This document shows positions 46,732 to 56,550 of a DNA stretch of 64,000 nucleotides, piece by piece. Positions within the stretch are counted from its first letter, which is position 1. Every line of letters begins with the position of its first letter. The notes below the pieces were generated by a model. It made no database searches, had not been told where the DNA came from, and saw only the letters and a list, made by a program, of their open reading frames with translations. Source of the stretch: Archangium violaceum (GTDB taxonomy: Bacteria; Myxococcota; Myxococcia; Myxococcales; Myxococcaceae); assembly GCF_016887565.1 (NCBI RefSeq), contig NZ_CP069396.1, forward strand, positions 5,500,001 through 5,564,000. The letters run 5' to 3'. The position numbers and the translations under genes were made by a program.

Positions 46732-46775
46732 CCCACTTCCCTGGTCTTTTGTTCAGAAAAGTCCGGGGAGGTGGG
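46732..46775 (+). other. Long hairpin between tuf and rpsJ
   Basis: Arms 46,732-46,744 and 46,763-46,775 pair over 13 bp with two G-T wobbles. Five more inner pairs (CTTTT with AAAAG) continue after one mismatch. It starts 11 nt after the tuf stop and has no T-tract, so an S10-leader regulatory element or RNase III-type processing site is as likely as a terminator. Confidence 0.6.
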
Positions 46776-46782
46776 AATAAGG

Positions 46783-46811
46783 TTGCATCCACCAGGGGCC
46801 GGTGGTACAAG
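46783..46811 (+). promoter_or_regulatory. Candidate promoter for the S10 unit
   Basis: TTGCAT (46,783-46,788) and TACAAG (46,806-46,811) have 17-nt spacing and lie about 100 nt before rpsJ. The matches are partial, so this is tentative. Confidence 0.3.
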
Positions 46812-46909
46812 CCGCGCCCCTTCGTTCGAAGAAATGGCTCTGTGACATCCAGGGGACGTTGGTCGTAGCGCCTCCCGAAGGCAGAGGCCGTTTAAAGAGG
46901 TTTTTGCGA

Positions 46910-47218
46910 ATGGCGACACAGAAGATCCGCATCCGGCTGAAGGCGTACGACTCCAAGCTCCTGGATCAGAGCGCTGGGGAGATCGTCGAGACTGCTCGGC
47001 GCACGGGCGCCAAGGTGGCCGGTCCGATCCCCCTGCCCACGCGCATCAACAAGTTCACGGTTCTGCGCTCGCCGCACGTGGACAAGAAGAGCCGCGAGCA
47101 GTTCGAGATCCGCACGCACAAGCGCCTGCTCGATATCCTCGAGCCGACCCAGCAGACGCTGGACGCGCTGATGAAGCTGGATCTCTCGGCCGGTGTTGAC
47201 GTGGAGATCAAGTCCTGA
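46910..47218 (+). CDS. rpsJ: Ribosomal protein S10 (NusE)
   Basis: ATG 46910 gives [20 protein letters not shown] and 102 residues, the usual S10 length. It also acts as NusE in antitermination. The next gene is rplD, only 53 nt away, where rplC would be expected. Confidence 0.97.
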   Translation: MATQKIRIRLKAYDSKLLDQSAGEIVETARRTGAKVAGPIPLPTRINKFTVLRSPHVDKKSREQFEIRTHKRLLDILEPTQQTLDALMKLDLSAGVDVEIKS

Positions 47219-47271
47219 GGAAGCGGGGCTGAGCCCTCGCGGTTCCACTCCGTTCCCCAGAGGAAAGAGCC

Positions 47272-47895
47272 ATGGCGAAGTTCGACGTAGTCGACCTGGA
47301 TATGAAGAAAGTGTCGGAGCTTGAGCTCTCCGACGAGGTTTTCGGCGCCGAGCCGAACGCGAACCTCTTCTATGAGGTCGCGAAGATGCAGCAGATCAAC
47401 CGGCGCCGCGGCACGGTGGGTGTGAAGAACACCTCGCTGGTCAGCGGTGGTGGCAAGAAGCCCTGGAAGCAGAAGGGTACTGGCCGCGCCCGTCAGGGCT
47501 CCATCCGCGCCTCCCACTGGGTGGGTGGCGGCAAGGCGATGGCCCCGAAGTCGCGGGACTATCTCTACCGCCCGCCCAAGAAGGTCCGCCGCGGTGCGCT
47601 CAAGGCGGTTCTGTCGCTGCGCGCCCGTGAGAAGTCGCTCATCATCCTGAGCGATTTCAACCTGTCCGCTCCCAAGAGCAAGCAGGCCTTCGAGGCCCTG
47701 ACCAAGCGGCTGAAGCTGGCTGACGCGCTGGTCATCGACGCCAAGACCAACACCAACCTGCACCGCAGCGTGCGCAACCTGGCGAAGTTCGACGTGCTCC
47801 CGCCCGAGGGCCTGAACCTCGAGTCCGTCCTCCGCCACAAGCACCTGGTGCTCACTTCCGCGGCCGCCAAGGCCATCGAGGGGGCGCTCTCGTGA
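47272..47895 (+). CDS. rplD: Ribosomal protein L4
   Basis: The 207-residue protein has the conserved loop [18 protein letters not shown] that reaches the exit tunnel. AGAGGAAAGAG precedes ATG 47272. In enterobacteria L4 represses the S10 operon by binding its leader; the hairpin before rpsJ could be the target (inference). Confidence 0.96.
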   Translation: MAKFDVVDLDMKKVSELELSDEVFGAEPNANLFYEVAKMQQINRRRGTVGVKNTSLVSGGGKKPWKQKGTGRARQGSIRASHWVGGGKAMAPKSRDYLYRPPKKVRRGALKAVLSLRAREKSLIILSDFNLSAPKSKQAFEALTKRLKLADALVIDAKTNTNLHRSVRNLAKFDVLPPEGLNLESVLRHKHLVLTSAAAKAIEGALS

Positions 47896-48185
47896 ATATC
47901 AACGACGTCATCAAGGGACCGCTCATCACCGAGAAGCTGGACGCGGCCCGTGAGAAGTTCCGGCAGTACTCGTTCATCGTGGACAAGAAGGCCACCAAGT
48001 ACGACGTGGCCCACGCCGTCGAGTCGCTCTTCAAGGTGAGCGTCGAGGGTGTGCGCACCAACATCGTCCGCGGGAAGACGAAGCGCGTGGGCCGCTCGAT
48101 TGGCAAGCGGCCGAACTTCAAGAAGGCCGTCGTCACCCTCAAGGAGGGGGACAAGATCGAGCTCTTCGAGGGAGGCGCGGTCTAG
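47892..48185 (+). CDS. rplW: Ribosomal protein L23
   Basis: GTG 47892 overlaps the rplD stop (GTGA), so the two are coupled. The 97-residue protein ([20 protein letters not shown]) sits at the tunnel exit, docking SRP and trigger factor. Confidence 0.96.
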   Translation: MNINDVIKGPLITEKLDAAREKFRQYSFIVDKKATKYDVAHAVESLFKVSVEGVRTNIVRGKTKRVGRSIGKRPNFKKAVVTLKEGDKIELFEGGAV

Positions 48186-48217
48186 CGCACGGCGCTGACC
48201 GTCGTTGAGGAACCACC

Positions 48218-49063
48218 ATGGGCATCAAGAAGTACAAGCCGACCTCCGCCGCCCGTCGTCTGATGACGGTGTCCGACTTCGCGGACATCACCAAGGGCAA
48301 GCCGGAGAAGAAGCTCACCGAGTCTCTCTCCAAGTCTGGCGGCCGCAACGTCCACGGCCACATCACCCGTCGTCACCAGGGTGGTGGTCACAAGCGCCGC
48401 TACCGCATCATCGACTTCAAGCGTCGGGACAAGGACGGCGTGCCGGCGAAGGTCGCGGCCGTCGAGTACGACCCGAACCGCTCCGCCAACATCGCCCTCC
48501 TGCACTACGCGGATGGCGAGAAGCGCTACATCCTCGCTCCGGTGGACCTGAAGGTCGGGGACACCGTCATGGCGGGTGAGAACGCGGATATCCGTCCGGG
48601 CAACACGCTGCCGCTGCTCAACATCCCGGTCGGTACCATCATCCACAACGTGGAGCTGAAGCCGGGCCGCGGCGGGCAGATCATCCGCTCCGCGGGCTCC
48701 TCCGGTCAGCTGATGGCCAAGGAGGGCCGCTACGCCCAGGTGCGTCTGCCCTCGGGTGCCGTGCGCATGGTGCTCATCGAGTGCCGCGCCACCGTGGGCC
48801 AGGTGGGCAACCTGGAGCACGAGATCATCCGCATCGGCAAGGCGGGTCGCAGCCGCTGGCTGGGCATCCGGCCCACCGTCCGCGGTCTGGCGATGAACCC
48901 GGTCGACCACCCGCACGGTGGTGGTGAGGGTAAGTCCGGCCAGGGCAACCCGCACCCGGTGTCGCCGTGGGGCCAGAAGACCAAGGGCCTCAGCACCCGC
49001 AAGAACAAGCGTACTGACAAGTTCATCGTGAGCGTCCGCCGTCCGGGCGCGCGCAGCCAGTAG
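48218..49063 (+). CDS. rplB: Ribosomal protein L2
   Basis: The 281-residue protein has the typical [15 protein letters not shown] start and conserved [20 protein letters not shown] near the peptidyl-transferase centre. Length is slightly above the E. coli protein. Confidence 0.97.
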   Translation: MGIKKYKPTSAARRLMTVSDFADITKGKPEKKLTESLSKSGGRNVHGHITRRHQGGGHKRRYRIIDFKRRDKDGVPAKVAAVEYDPNRSANIALLHYADGEKRYILAPVDLKVGDTVMAGENADIRPGNTLPLLNIPVGTIIHNVELKPGRGGQIIRSAGSSGQLMAKEGRYAQVRLPSGAVRMVLIECRATVGQVGNLEHEIIRIGKAGRSRWLGIRPTVRGLAMNPVDHPHGGGEGKSGQGNPHPVSPWGQKTKGLSTRKNKRTDKFIVSVRRPGARSQ

Positions 49064-49078
49064 TCGAGGGTTCACACA

Positions 49079-49360
49079 ATGGCGCGTTCGATCAAGAAGG
49101 GTCCGTTCGTCGATGGTTACCTCGTGAAGAAGATCGAGGACATGATCAAGACGAACAAGAAGAGTGTTGTGAAGACGTGGTCCCGGCGTTCCACCATCCT
49201 GCCGGAATTCGTGGGCCACACCTTCGCGGTGCACAACGGCCGCAAGTTCATCCCCGTCTTCGTGACCGAGAACATGGTGGGCCACAAACTCGGCGAGTTC
49301 TCCCCGACGCGTACGTTCGGCGGTCACTCGGCGGAGAAGAAGGTCGCCAAGGGCAAGTAG
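49079..49360 (+). CDS. rpsS: Ribosomal protein S19
   Basis: The 93-residue protein ([20 protein letters not shown]) contacts 23S in bridge B1a. It begins 15 nt after rplB. Confidence 0.97.
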   Translation: MARSIKKGPFVDGYLVKKIEDMIKTNKKSVVKTWSRRSTILPEFVGHTFAVHNGRKFIPVFVTENMVGHKLGEFSPTRTFGGHSAEKKVAKGK

Positions 49361-49400
49361 CCGGCCCCGCTGACAGGCGGCGTCCGCCAGAGGAGATGAC

Positions 49401-49748
49401 ATGGAGTCGAAGGCACATCTGAGGTTCCTGCGCATGTCGCCCCGGAAGGTTTCCACGGTGGCGGCACTCGTCCGGGGCAAGCCGGTGGAGCAGGCGCTGA
49501 ACATCCTGCGTTTCACCAGCCGCGCCGCGGCCGTCCCGGTGGCCAAGCTCATCAAGAGCGCCGTGGCCAACGCGACCGACCTGTCCAAGGGCCAGGTCGA
49601 CGTGGACAAGCTCGTCGTGAAGACGATTTCGGTGGATCAGGGGCCGTCCCAGCGCCGCTACATGCCGCGCGCCATGGGCCGCGCCACGCGCATCAACAAG
49701 AAGACCAGTCACATTCACGTGGTGCTGGCGGAGGCGGCCAAGAAGTAA
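49401..49748 (+). CDS. rplV: Ribosomal protein L22
   Basis: The 115-residue protein has the long beta-hairpin that lines the exit tunnel (RYMPRAMGRATRINKKTSHIHVVL spans the tip, residues about 80-103). AGAGGAGATGAC precedes the start. Confidence 0.96.
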   Translation: MESKAHLRFLRMSPRKVSTVAALVRGKPVEQALNILRFTSRAAAVPVAKLIKSAVANATDLSKGQVDVDKLVVKTISVDQGPSQRRYMPRAMGRATRINKKTSHIHVVLAEAAKK

Positions 49749-49796
49749 GGCCTGCCGCCTGGCGCCCCCACGCAACCGATTCGAAGGAGAAGCACG

Positions 49797-50462
<666 letters not shown>

Positions 50463-50472
50463 CTCCCCGGGG

Positions 50473-50492
50473 GCCGCCCCGGGAGGGGCGGC
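50473..50492 (+). other. Hairpin between rpsC and rplP
   Basis: GCCGCCCC (50,473-50,480) pairs with GGGGCGGC (50,485-50,492) around a GGGA tetraloop, 11 nt after the rpsC stop. Confidence 0.6.
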
Positions 50493-50517
50493 TGGCCGGG
50501 CTTGAAGGACACCGACG

Positions 50518-50937
50518 ATGCTTCAGCCTGCTCGTACGAAATTCCGCAAGATGCACAAGGGCCGCACGCCCGGCCGGGCCTATCGCGGCAGCGATCTCAC
50601 CTACGGTGAGTACGGCCTGATGTCCCTGCAGCCGGGGTGGATCACCTCGCGGCAGATCGAGGCGGCCCGTATCGCGATGACCCGCCACATCAAGCGTGGC
50701 GGCAAGATCTGGATCCGGGTGTTCCCGGACAAGCCCATCACGAAGAAGCCCGCCGAGACCCGTATGGGTACCGGTAAGGGTGGTGTGGAGTACTACGTGG
50801 CGGTGGTGAAGCCCGGTCGCATCCTCTACGAGATGGAGGGTATGACGCCCGAGGTTGCCACGGCCGCCATGAAGCTGGCCCAGGCGAAGCTGCCGGTGCT
50901 GACGAAGATCGTCACCCGCAGCGAGCTGGCGCTCTAG
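50518..50937 (+). CDS. rplP: Ribosomal protein L16
   Basis: The 139-residue protein ([20 protein letters not shown]) binds near the A-site tRNA and helps finish 50S assembly. Confidence 0.97.
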   Translation: MLQPARTKFRKMHKGRTPGRAYRGSDLTYGEYGLMSLQPGWITSRQIEAARIAMTRHIKRGGKIWIRVFPDKPITKKPAETRMGTGKGGVEYYVAVVKPGRILYEMEGMTPEVATAAMKLAQAKLPVLTKIVTRSELAL

Positions 50938-50946
50938 TTCCGCCCT

Positions 50947-50975
50947 CGGGCGGCCCCTGATATGAGGGCCGCCCG
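50947..50975 (+). other. Hairpin between rplP and rpmC
   Basis: A perfect 10-bp stem (50,947-50,956 with 50,966-50,975) with a 9-nt loop begins 10 nt after the rplP stop and has no T-tract. Confidence 0.6.
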
Positions 50976-50998
50976 CTGGCTCTGAGGAGATTTAGAAG

Positions 50999-51205
50999 AT
51001 GGCGACTGCGAAGGAACTCAAGGAGCTCTCGGCGGACGACCTGAAGCGGCGCGCGGCCGAGCTGCGCGACACGCTGTTCCAGGACCAGCTCAAGCGGGCC
51101 ACCGGCTCGCTGGACAATCCGTCCGAGCGCACGCAGCACAAGCGCGACCTGGCTCGCATCCTGACCGTCCTGGGGGAGAAGACCCGGGCGGAGAAGAAGG
51201 CTTAG
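50999..51205 (+). CDS. rpmC: Ribosomal protein L29
   Basis: The 68-residue two-helix protein ([20 protein letters not shown]) lies near the tunnel exit. Confidence 0.95.
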   Translation: MATAKELKELSADDLKRRAAELRDTLFQDQLKRATGSLDNPSERTQHKRDLARILTVLGEKTRAEKKA

Positions 51206-51216
51206 GAGCTTTTCCC

Positions 51217-51531
51217 ATGGCTGAAGCGACTCAATCCACCTCTGCCAAGACCACCTCCCGCGGCCGTCCCAAGACGCGCGTGGGCATTGTCACCTCCAAC
51301 AAGATGCAGAAGACGGTGGTGGTCACCGTCTCCCGCCGCGCGGCTCACCCCAAGTACGGGAAGATCATGAGCATGCGCGAGAAGTACAAGGCGCACGTCG
51401 AGGATCACGACTACCCCGCGAAGATCACCATCAACGAGGGTGACCGGGTGCGCATCGCCGAGACCCGTCCCGCTTCCAAGGACAAGCGCTGGCGCGTGGT
51501 CGAGGTGTTGGAGAAGAGCAAGAACGTCTGA
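51217..51531 (+). CDS. rpsQ: Ribosomal protein S17
   Basis: The 104-residue product has the OB-fold body ([16 protein letters not shown]) preceded by an 18-residue Ser/Thr/Ala-rich tail absent from the E. coli protein (84 aa). It is the last gene of the S10 unit; a 108-nt gap follows. Confidence 0.95.
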   Translation: MAEATQSTSAKTTSRGRPKTRVGIVTSNKMQKTVVVTVSRRAAHPKYGKIMSMREKYKAHVEDHDYPAKITINEGDRVRIAETRPASKDKRWRVVEVLEKSKNV

Positions 51532-51639
51532 GCCGTCCGAGCTCGCGCCGCCGTTCAGGCGCGCGCGGCCGTGGCTCGAGCCCGCGCGGTGCCCGTCCTC
51601 GCCGGAGGGGCCTGCCGTAGCTAGAGAAGGAGATTCCAG

Positions 51640-52008
51640 ATGATTCAGATGACGAGCGTGCTCGACGTGGCCGACAACTCGGGCGCCAAGAAGGTGTTCT
51701 GCATCAAGGTGCTTGGCGGTTCCAAGCGCAAGTACGCGTCCATCGGCGATGTGATCGTCGTGTCGATTCGCGAGGCGCTGCCGAACTCCAAGGTGAAGAA
51801 GGGTGACGTGGCCAAGGCGGTCATCGTGCGCACCGCGCGCGAGGTGGGCCGTCCGGATGGCAGCTACATCAAGTTCGATGGCAACTCCGCCGTCCTCATC
51901 AACAAGGACATGGAGCCCATCGGGACGCGTATCTTCGGGCCGGTCGCCCGTGAGCTCCGCGCCCGCAAGTTCATGAAGATCATCTCGCTCGCTCCCGAGG
52001 TCCTCTAG
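51640..52008 (+). CDS. rplN: Ribosomal protein L14
   Basis: The 122-residue protein ([20 protein letters not shown]) starts the spc group. An AGAGAAGGAG site precedes ATG 51640. L14 lies at the subunit interface, in bridge B5/B8. Confidence 0.97.
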   Translation: MIQMTSVLDVADNSGAKKVFCIKVLGGSKRKYASIGDVIVVSIREALPNSKVKKGDVAKAVIVRTAREVGRPDGSYIKFDGNSAVLINKDMEPIGTRIFGPVARELRARKFMKIISLAPEVL

Positions 52009-52045
52009 TAGGGCGTCAGGCGGTCCGCGAGGAGGGAGAGGAACC

Positions 52046-52375
52046 ATGGAGAAGCTCAAGGTTGGAGACACCGTCCAGGTCATCGCCGGCGCCGAGCGCT
52101 CGGAGAAGACCCCGGCGACCAAGCGCGGGAAGATCCTCAAGATCGACCGCGAGGCCCAGCGCGTGACCGTGGAAGGCGTGCGCCTGGTCAAGCGGCACCT
52201 GCGCAAGACGCCCCAGCAGCCCGAGGGCGGCATTGTGGACAAGCCGGGCACCATCCACATCTCGGATGTGCAGCTGGTTTGCGCCAAGTGCGACAAGCCG
52301 ACCCGCGTGGGTATCCGGGCGGATGGGGACAAGAAGAAGCGGTTCTGCAAGAACTGCGACGCCCTGATTGACTAG
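52046..52375 (+). CDS. rplX: Ribosomal protein L24, zinc-ribbon form
   Basis: The 109-residue protein has the KOW motif (LKVGDTVQVIAG) and a C-terminal zinc ribbon with Cys79, Cys82, Cys101 and Cys104. It begins 50S assembly near the 5' end of 23S rRNA. Confidence 0.95.
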   Translation: MEKLKVGDTVQVIAGAERSEKTPATKRGKILKIDREAQRVTVEGVRLVKRHLRKTPQQPEGGIVDKPGTIHISDVQLVCAKCDKPTRVGIRADGDKKKRFCKNCDALID

Positions 52376-52405
52376 GGGCGCGGGTTCGGGCATGTATGCG
52401 CGCCC
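52376..52405 (+). other. Hairpin after rplX
   Basis: GGGCGCG (52,376-52,382) pairs with CGCGCCC (52,399-52,405) around a 16-nt loop; a TTT follows. It starts 1 nt after the rplX stop. Confidence 0.5.
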
Positions 52406-52441
52406 TTTGCCCTACCCGGGTGAGGGGAGGGCGGGCGAGCA

Positions 52442-52478
52442 CACCGGAAGCCCTGAAGAATCGGTAGGGGCTCCGGTG
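52442..52478 (+). terminator. Bulged hairpin with T-rich tail before rplE
   Basis: CACCGGA (52,442-52,448) and GCCC (52,450-52,453) pair with GGGC (52,468-52,471) and TCCGGTG (52,472-52,478), with one bulged A. GTTTCCAGTTTCC follows. It may be partial termination before rplE. Confidence 0.5.
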
Positions 52479-52549
52479 TTTCCAGTTTCCACGCAGTACT
52501 GATCGGCGCACTGGGTCCACGACGGCGCTCCGAAGCAGAGGGTCAGACG

Positions 52550-53203
<654 letters not shown>

Positions 53204-53217
53204 GAGGATCCGCATCC

Positions 53218-53403
53218 ATGGCCAAGCTCTCGAAGATCGCCCAGGCGAAGCGCAAGCCGAAGTTCTCCGTCCGCGCGTACAACCGCTGCCCGCTCTGCGG
53301 CCGGCCCCGCGCGTTCCTGCGGAAGTTCAACATGTGCCGTATCTGCTTCCGGCACCGCGCGCTCCGCGGCGAGATCACCGGCGTCACCAAGTCGTCCTGG
53401 TAG
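53218..53403 (+). CDS. rpsN: Ribosomal protein S14, zinc-binding type
   Basis: The 61-residue protein is the short, zinc-containing S14 with Cys24, Cys27, Cys40 and Cys43 (CPLCGR, CRICF). It starts 14 nt after rplE. Confidence 0.96.
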   Translation: MAKLSKIAQAKRKPKFSVRAYNRCPLCGRPRAFLRKFNMCRICFRHRALRGEITGVTKSSW

Positions 53404-53447
53404 TCGGACGCGGGCATCCCGGTCCCTGACAGGAGGCCGGGAAGCCT

Positions 53448-53471
53448 GGTCCGCCCGCGAGCGGGTGGACC
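53448..53471 (+). other. Hairpin between rpsN and rpsH
   Basis: A 10-bp stem with one G-T pair (53,448-53,457 with 53,462-53,471) and a CGAG loop lies in the 180-nt gap, which holds no gene. Confidence 0.6.
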
Positions 53472-53583
53472 GAATGCAGTGTGTGCATGGCAATTCGTGG
53501 CGAACCCCCGGGATGGGCCCGGCAGGCGCGGCGGTTGCGAACGCGGAGGCGGCCAGGCCGCTCCGCACGGAAGGTAGCCATTC

Positions 53584-53985
53584 ATGTCGGTCGTCAACGA
53601 TCCCATCGGCGACATGCTGACCCGCCTGCGCAACGGTTCGCGCGCGCGGCACGACAAGGTCGTCATCCCCCACTCGAACCTCAAGCTCGAGATCATCAAG
53701 GTCCTCAAGTCCGAGGGCTTCATCGGGGACTACACCGTTCACGAGCGCAAGCCGCAGAGCGAGATCTCCGTCCAGCTGAAGTACGGCCAAGACCGCGCTC
53801 CCGCCATCACCGGCATCCGCCGCATCTCCAAGCCTGGTCTGCGCCGGTACACCAACTCGCGTGAGATCCCCCAGGTGCTCGGCGGTCTGGGCATCTCCAT
53901 CCTGTCCACGTCCCGAGGCGTGATGGTGGACACCGAGGCTCGCAAGCAGAAGGTCGGCGGCGAGCTGCTCTGCACCGTCTACTAG
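53584..53985 (+). CDS. rpsH: Ribosomal protein S8
   Basis: The 133-residue protein ([20 protein letters not shown]) binds helix 21 of 16S rRNA. In enterobacteria it represses the spc operon through its mRNA; the hairpins before rpsH or rplE are candidate targets (inference). Confidence 0.97.
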   Translation: MSVVNDPIGDMLTRLRNGSRARHDKVVIPHSNLKLEIIKVLKSEGFIGDYTVHERKPQSEISVQLKYGQDRAPAITGIRRISKPGLRRYTNSREIPQVLGGLGISILSTSRGVMVDTEARKQKVGGELLCTVY

Positions 53986-53990
53986 CCAGC

Positions 53991-54026
53991 AGTCCGGGTG
54001 CCGCGGCTCGCGCCGCGACCTGGACT
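53991..54026 (+). other. Hairpin between rpsH and rplF
   Basis: An outer 9-bp stem (53,991-53,999 with 54,018-54,026; one G-T), a 2-nt bulge and an inner 6-bp stem close on a TCGC loop. It begins 6 nt after the rpsH stop. Confidence 0.6.
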
Positions 54027-54043
54027 CACCGCACGAGGGAATC

Positions 54044-54613
54044 ATGAGTCGGATTGGAAAGCTTCCGGTCAAGCTGGCGGACAAGACGAAGGCCACTGTT
54101 TCGGGCCGCCAGGTCAGTTTCGAAGGTCCCAAGGGCAAGATGGTCGTCCAGCTGCCCGCCACCGGCGTGAAGGTGAAGATCGCCGGCAACGAGGTGACGG
54201 TCGAGCGCGAGAACGATTCGCGCGAGGCCCGCAGCCTCCACGGCCTGACCCGCACGCTGCTGGCCAACGCGGCCAAGGGCGTGTCGACGGGCTTCGAGCG
54301 TCGCCTGGACATCCGCGGCGTCGGTTTCCGCGCCGAGGTGAAGGGCAAGACGGTCAACCTCTCGCTGGGTTACTCGCACCCTGTGGTGTTCAACCTGCCC
54401 GAGGGCGTCACGGCCGAGGTCGACAAGGCCGCCCGCACCGAGGACGGTCTGCCCACGCTGGGTCTGACGTTGCGGTCAGCGGACAAGGAGGCCCTCGGGG
54501 CCGCCGCGGTGAAGATCCGCGCGCTGCGCCCGCCCGAGCCGTACAAGGGCAAGGGCATCAAGTACGCCACCGAGAAGATCCGCCGCAAGGAAGGCAAGAC
54601 CGGCACCACCTAG
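54044..54613 (+). CDS. rplF: Ribosomal protein L6
   Basis: The 189-residue protein (MSRIGKLPVKLADKTKATVS) has two L6 repeats and the conserved PEPYKGKGIKYATEKIRRKEG near the C-terminus (positions about 165-185). It binds near the GTPase centre. Confidence 0.96.
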   Translation: MSRIGKLPVKLADKTKATVSGRQVSFEGPKGKMVVQLPATGVKVKIAGNEVTVERENDSREARSLHGLTRTLLANAAKGVSTGFERRLDIRGVGFRAEVKGKTVNLSLGYSHPVVFNLPEGVTAEVDKAARTEDGLPTLGLTLRSADKEALGAAAVKIRALRPPEPYKGKGIKYATEKIRRKEGKTGTT

Positions 54614-54632
54614 TCGGAGTGAACACCCAACC

Positions 54633-54692
54633 GCGCGGCTCCCTGAGGGGCCGCGCAATCATCCGGCGGTGGAATTCCCCATCACCGCCGGA
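54633..54692 (+). other. Two tandem hairpins between rplF and rplR
   Basis: A 10-bp stem with one G-T pair (54,633-54,642 with 54,647-54,656; loop CTGA) is followed by a perfect 10-bp stem (54,662-54,671 with 54,683-54,692; 11-nt loop). They fill the 96-nt gap and leave a GGAGAAGGAATC ribosome site for rplR. Confidence 0.65.
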
Positions 54693-54709
54693 CGGAGAAG
54701 GAATCATCC

Positions 54710-55066
54710 ATGTCGAACAAGCTCGATCCGCGCCTCAAGAGGAAGGACCGCATCCGCCGGAAGATCTCGGGTACCACCGAGCGCCCGCGGCTCACGGTCT
54801 ACAAGAGCCTCAAGCACATCTACGCCCAGGTGGTGGACGACACCACGGGCCGCACCCTGGCCTTCGCCTCGTCGCTCTCCAAGGAGCTCAAGGGCAAGGA
54901 CGAGGGCGACAAGAAGGCCGAGGCCAAGCGCGTGGGCGCTCTGATCGCGGAGAAGTGCAAGGCGGCCAACGTGAACGCGGTGGTGTTCGACCGCAACGGC
55001 TTCCCGTACCACGGGCGCATCGCCGCCGTGGCGGATGCCGCGCGTGAGGGCGGGCTGAAGTTCTAG
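54710..55066 (+). CDS. rplR: Ribosomal protein L18
   Basis: The 118-residue protein ([20 protein letters not shown]) is the 5S rRNA-binding protein with conserved [20 protein letters not shown] (residues 91-110). Length is standard. Confidence 0.97.
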   Translation: MSNKLDPRLKRKDRIRRKISGTTERPRLTVYKSLKHIYAQVVDDTTGRTLAFASSLSKELKGKDEGDKKAEAKRVGALIAEKCKAANVNAVVFDRNGFPYHGRIAAVADAAREGGLKF

Positions 55067-55093
55067 AAACCTTTCGAATAAGGAAGTTCCCAA

Positions 55094-55612
55094 GTGGCAA
55101 CTCCGATCAATCCGAACGATCTCGACCTCACCGACCGCGTGGTGAACATCAACCGCGTCGCCAAGGTGGTGAAGGGCGGCCGGCGGTTCTCGTTCGCCGC
55201 CCTGGTGGTGGTGGGCGATGGCGCCGGTCATGTGGGCGTCGGCCTGGGCAAGGCCAACGAGGTTCCCGAGGCCATCCGCAAGGGTGGCGAGAACGCGAAG
55301 AAGAACCTCTTCCGCGTCCCGCTGCAGGGTCACACCATCCCTCACGAGGTGCTCGGGCACTTCGGCGCGGGCTGGGTGCTCCTGAAGCCGGCCGGTGAGG
55401 GTACGGGCGTCATCGCCGGTGGCGCGGTGCGCGCGGTTCTCGAGGCGGCGGGCATCCGCAACATCCTGACCAAGAGCCAGGGTTCGCGGAATCCCCACAA
55501 CGTGCTCAAGGCGACCGTGGCGGGCCTGAAGAACCTGCGCTCGCCGGAGCAGGTGTCGCGCCTGCGTGGCAAGGACGTGGGTCCCCAGAAGTCCGAAGAG
55601 GCGAGGGGTTAA
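55094..55612 (+). CDS. rpsE: Ribosomal protein S5
   Basis: GTG 55094 (AAGGAAG upstream) gives 172 residues with the double-stranded RNA-binding region ([19 protein letters not shown]). S5 affects translational fidelity. It lies 2 nt before rpmD. Confidence 0.96.
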   Translation: MATPINPNDLDLTDRVVNINRVAKVVKGGRRFSFAALVVVGDGAGHVGVGLGKANEVPEAIRKGGENAKKNLFRVPLQGHTIPHEVLGHFGAGWVLLKPAGEGTGVIAGGAVRAVLEAAGIRNILTKSQGSRNPHNVLKATVAGLKNLRSPEQVSRLRGKDVGPQKSEEARG

Positions 55613-55614
55613 TC

Positions 55615-55884
55615 ATGGCTCTCAAGGTCAAGCTGACGAAGAGCTTCTCGGGCTCGTCCGAGGATCAGATCGCGACGATCCGGAGCCTCGGGCTGAAGAA
55701 GTTCGGTGACGAGCGGCTGCTTCAGGACACGCCGGCGGTTCGCGGCATGGTGAACAAGGTGCGTCACCTGGTGACGTCCGAGACGGTGCAGGGTGATGCT
55801 CCCAAGCCTTCCCGCCGCAAGCCTCGGAAGATTCGGGCCCGGGACGCCGCGCGCGCCCGGAATGCCCAGGCCGCGAAGGCCTAG
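55615..55884 (+). CDS. rpmD: Ribosomal protein L30 with basic C-terminal tail
   Basis: The 89-residue product has the L30 core (LKVKLTKSFSGSSEDQIATI) and about 30 extra Lys/Arg/Ala residues at the C-terminus, which E. coli L30 (59 aa) lacks. Confidence 0.93.
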   Translation: MALKVKLTKSFSGSSEDQIATIRSLGLKKFGDERLLQDTPAVRGMVNKVRHLVTSETVQGDAPKPSRRKPRKIRARDAARARNAQAAKA

Positions 55885-55902
55885 TGCGAGAGGGTTCAGA
55901 CA

Positions 55903-56424
55903 ATGGCGACTACGCTCCATAACCTGAAGCGCCCTGAGGGCTCGTGGCACCGCAAGAAGCGGGTGGGCCGCGGCCAGGGTAGCGGCCTGGGCAAGACGGC
56001 CGGCCGCGGTGGCAAGGGCCAGAAGGCCCGTAGCGGCAACATGCGTTTCGAGGGCTTCGAGGGCGGTCAGAGCCCCCTGCAGCGCCGGCTGCCGAAGTTC
56101 GGCTTCATCTCCCCCAACCGCACCGTGTACGCGGTGGTGAACCTGTCGGACCTCGAGGGGTTCGACGCGGGCGCCACGGTGGACGTGGCCGCGCTGGAGT
56201 CCCGGGGCCTGGTGAAGGGCCGCTACGACGGCGTGAAGGTGCTCGGCAACGGCACCCTCTCCAAGAAGCTCTCCGTTCGGGCGCACAAGCTTTCGGCGAC
56301 CGCCCGCGAGGCGATCGAGAAGGCGGGCGGCTCCGTGGAGGAGCTCCCCCTGGTGGCGCACAAGCCGGAGTCCGCGGCCAAGGCCCACTCCGGCAAGGGC
56401 GTCAAGCAGGCCAAGAAGTCGTGA
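55903..56424 (+). CDS. rplO: Ribosomal protein L15
   Basis: The 173-residue protein has the typical [20 protein letters not shown] glycine/arginine-rich start, and a longer C-terminal tail than E. coli (144 aa). It is a late 50S assembly protein. Confidence 0.96.
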   Translation: MATTLHNLKRPEGSWHRKKRVGRGQGSGLGKTAGRGGKGQKARSGNMRFEGFEGGQSPLQRRLPKFGFISPNRTVYAVVNLSDLEGFDAGATVDVAALESRGLVKGRYDGVKVLGNGTLSKKLSVRAHKLSATAREAIEKAGGSVEELPLVAHKPESAAKAHSGKGVKQAKKS

Positions 56425-56430
56425 GGGTAG

Positions 56431-56459
56431 GGCGCGTTACACTCTTAGTGGTGCGCGCC
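56431..56459 (+). other. Hairpin downstream of rplO
   Basis: GGCGCG (56,431-56,436) pairs with CGCGCC (56,454-56,459); CACT and AGTG pair inside. It begins 7 nt after the rplO stop. Confidence 0.45.
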
Positions 56460-56480
56460 TTTCCATCCGTGTAGGATTCC

Positions 56481-56515
56481 GCGCCCCTTTCCGAATTCGG
56501 ACAGGGGCGCTGTTG
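56481..56515 (+). terminator. Hairpin with T-rich tail between rplO and secY
   Basis: GCGCCCCT (56,481-56,488) pairs with AGGGGCGC (56,503-56,510), with an inner CCGAATTCGG palindrome; TGTTGTTCT follows. It could lower expression of secY relative to the ribosomal genes. Confidence 0.55.
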
Positions 56516-56550
56516 TTCTGGCTGAAACCTTTCTGGGGGATGGATCCCAC

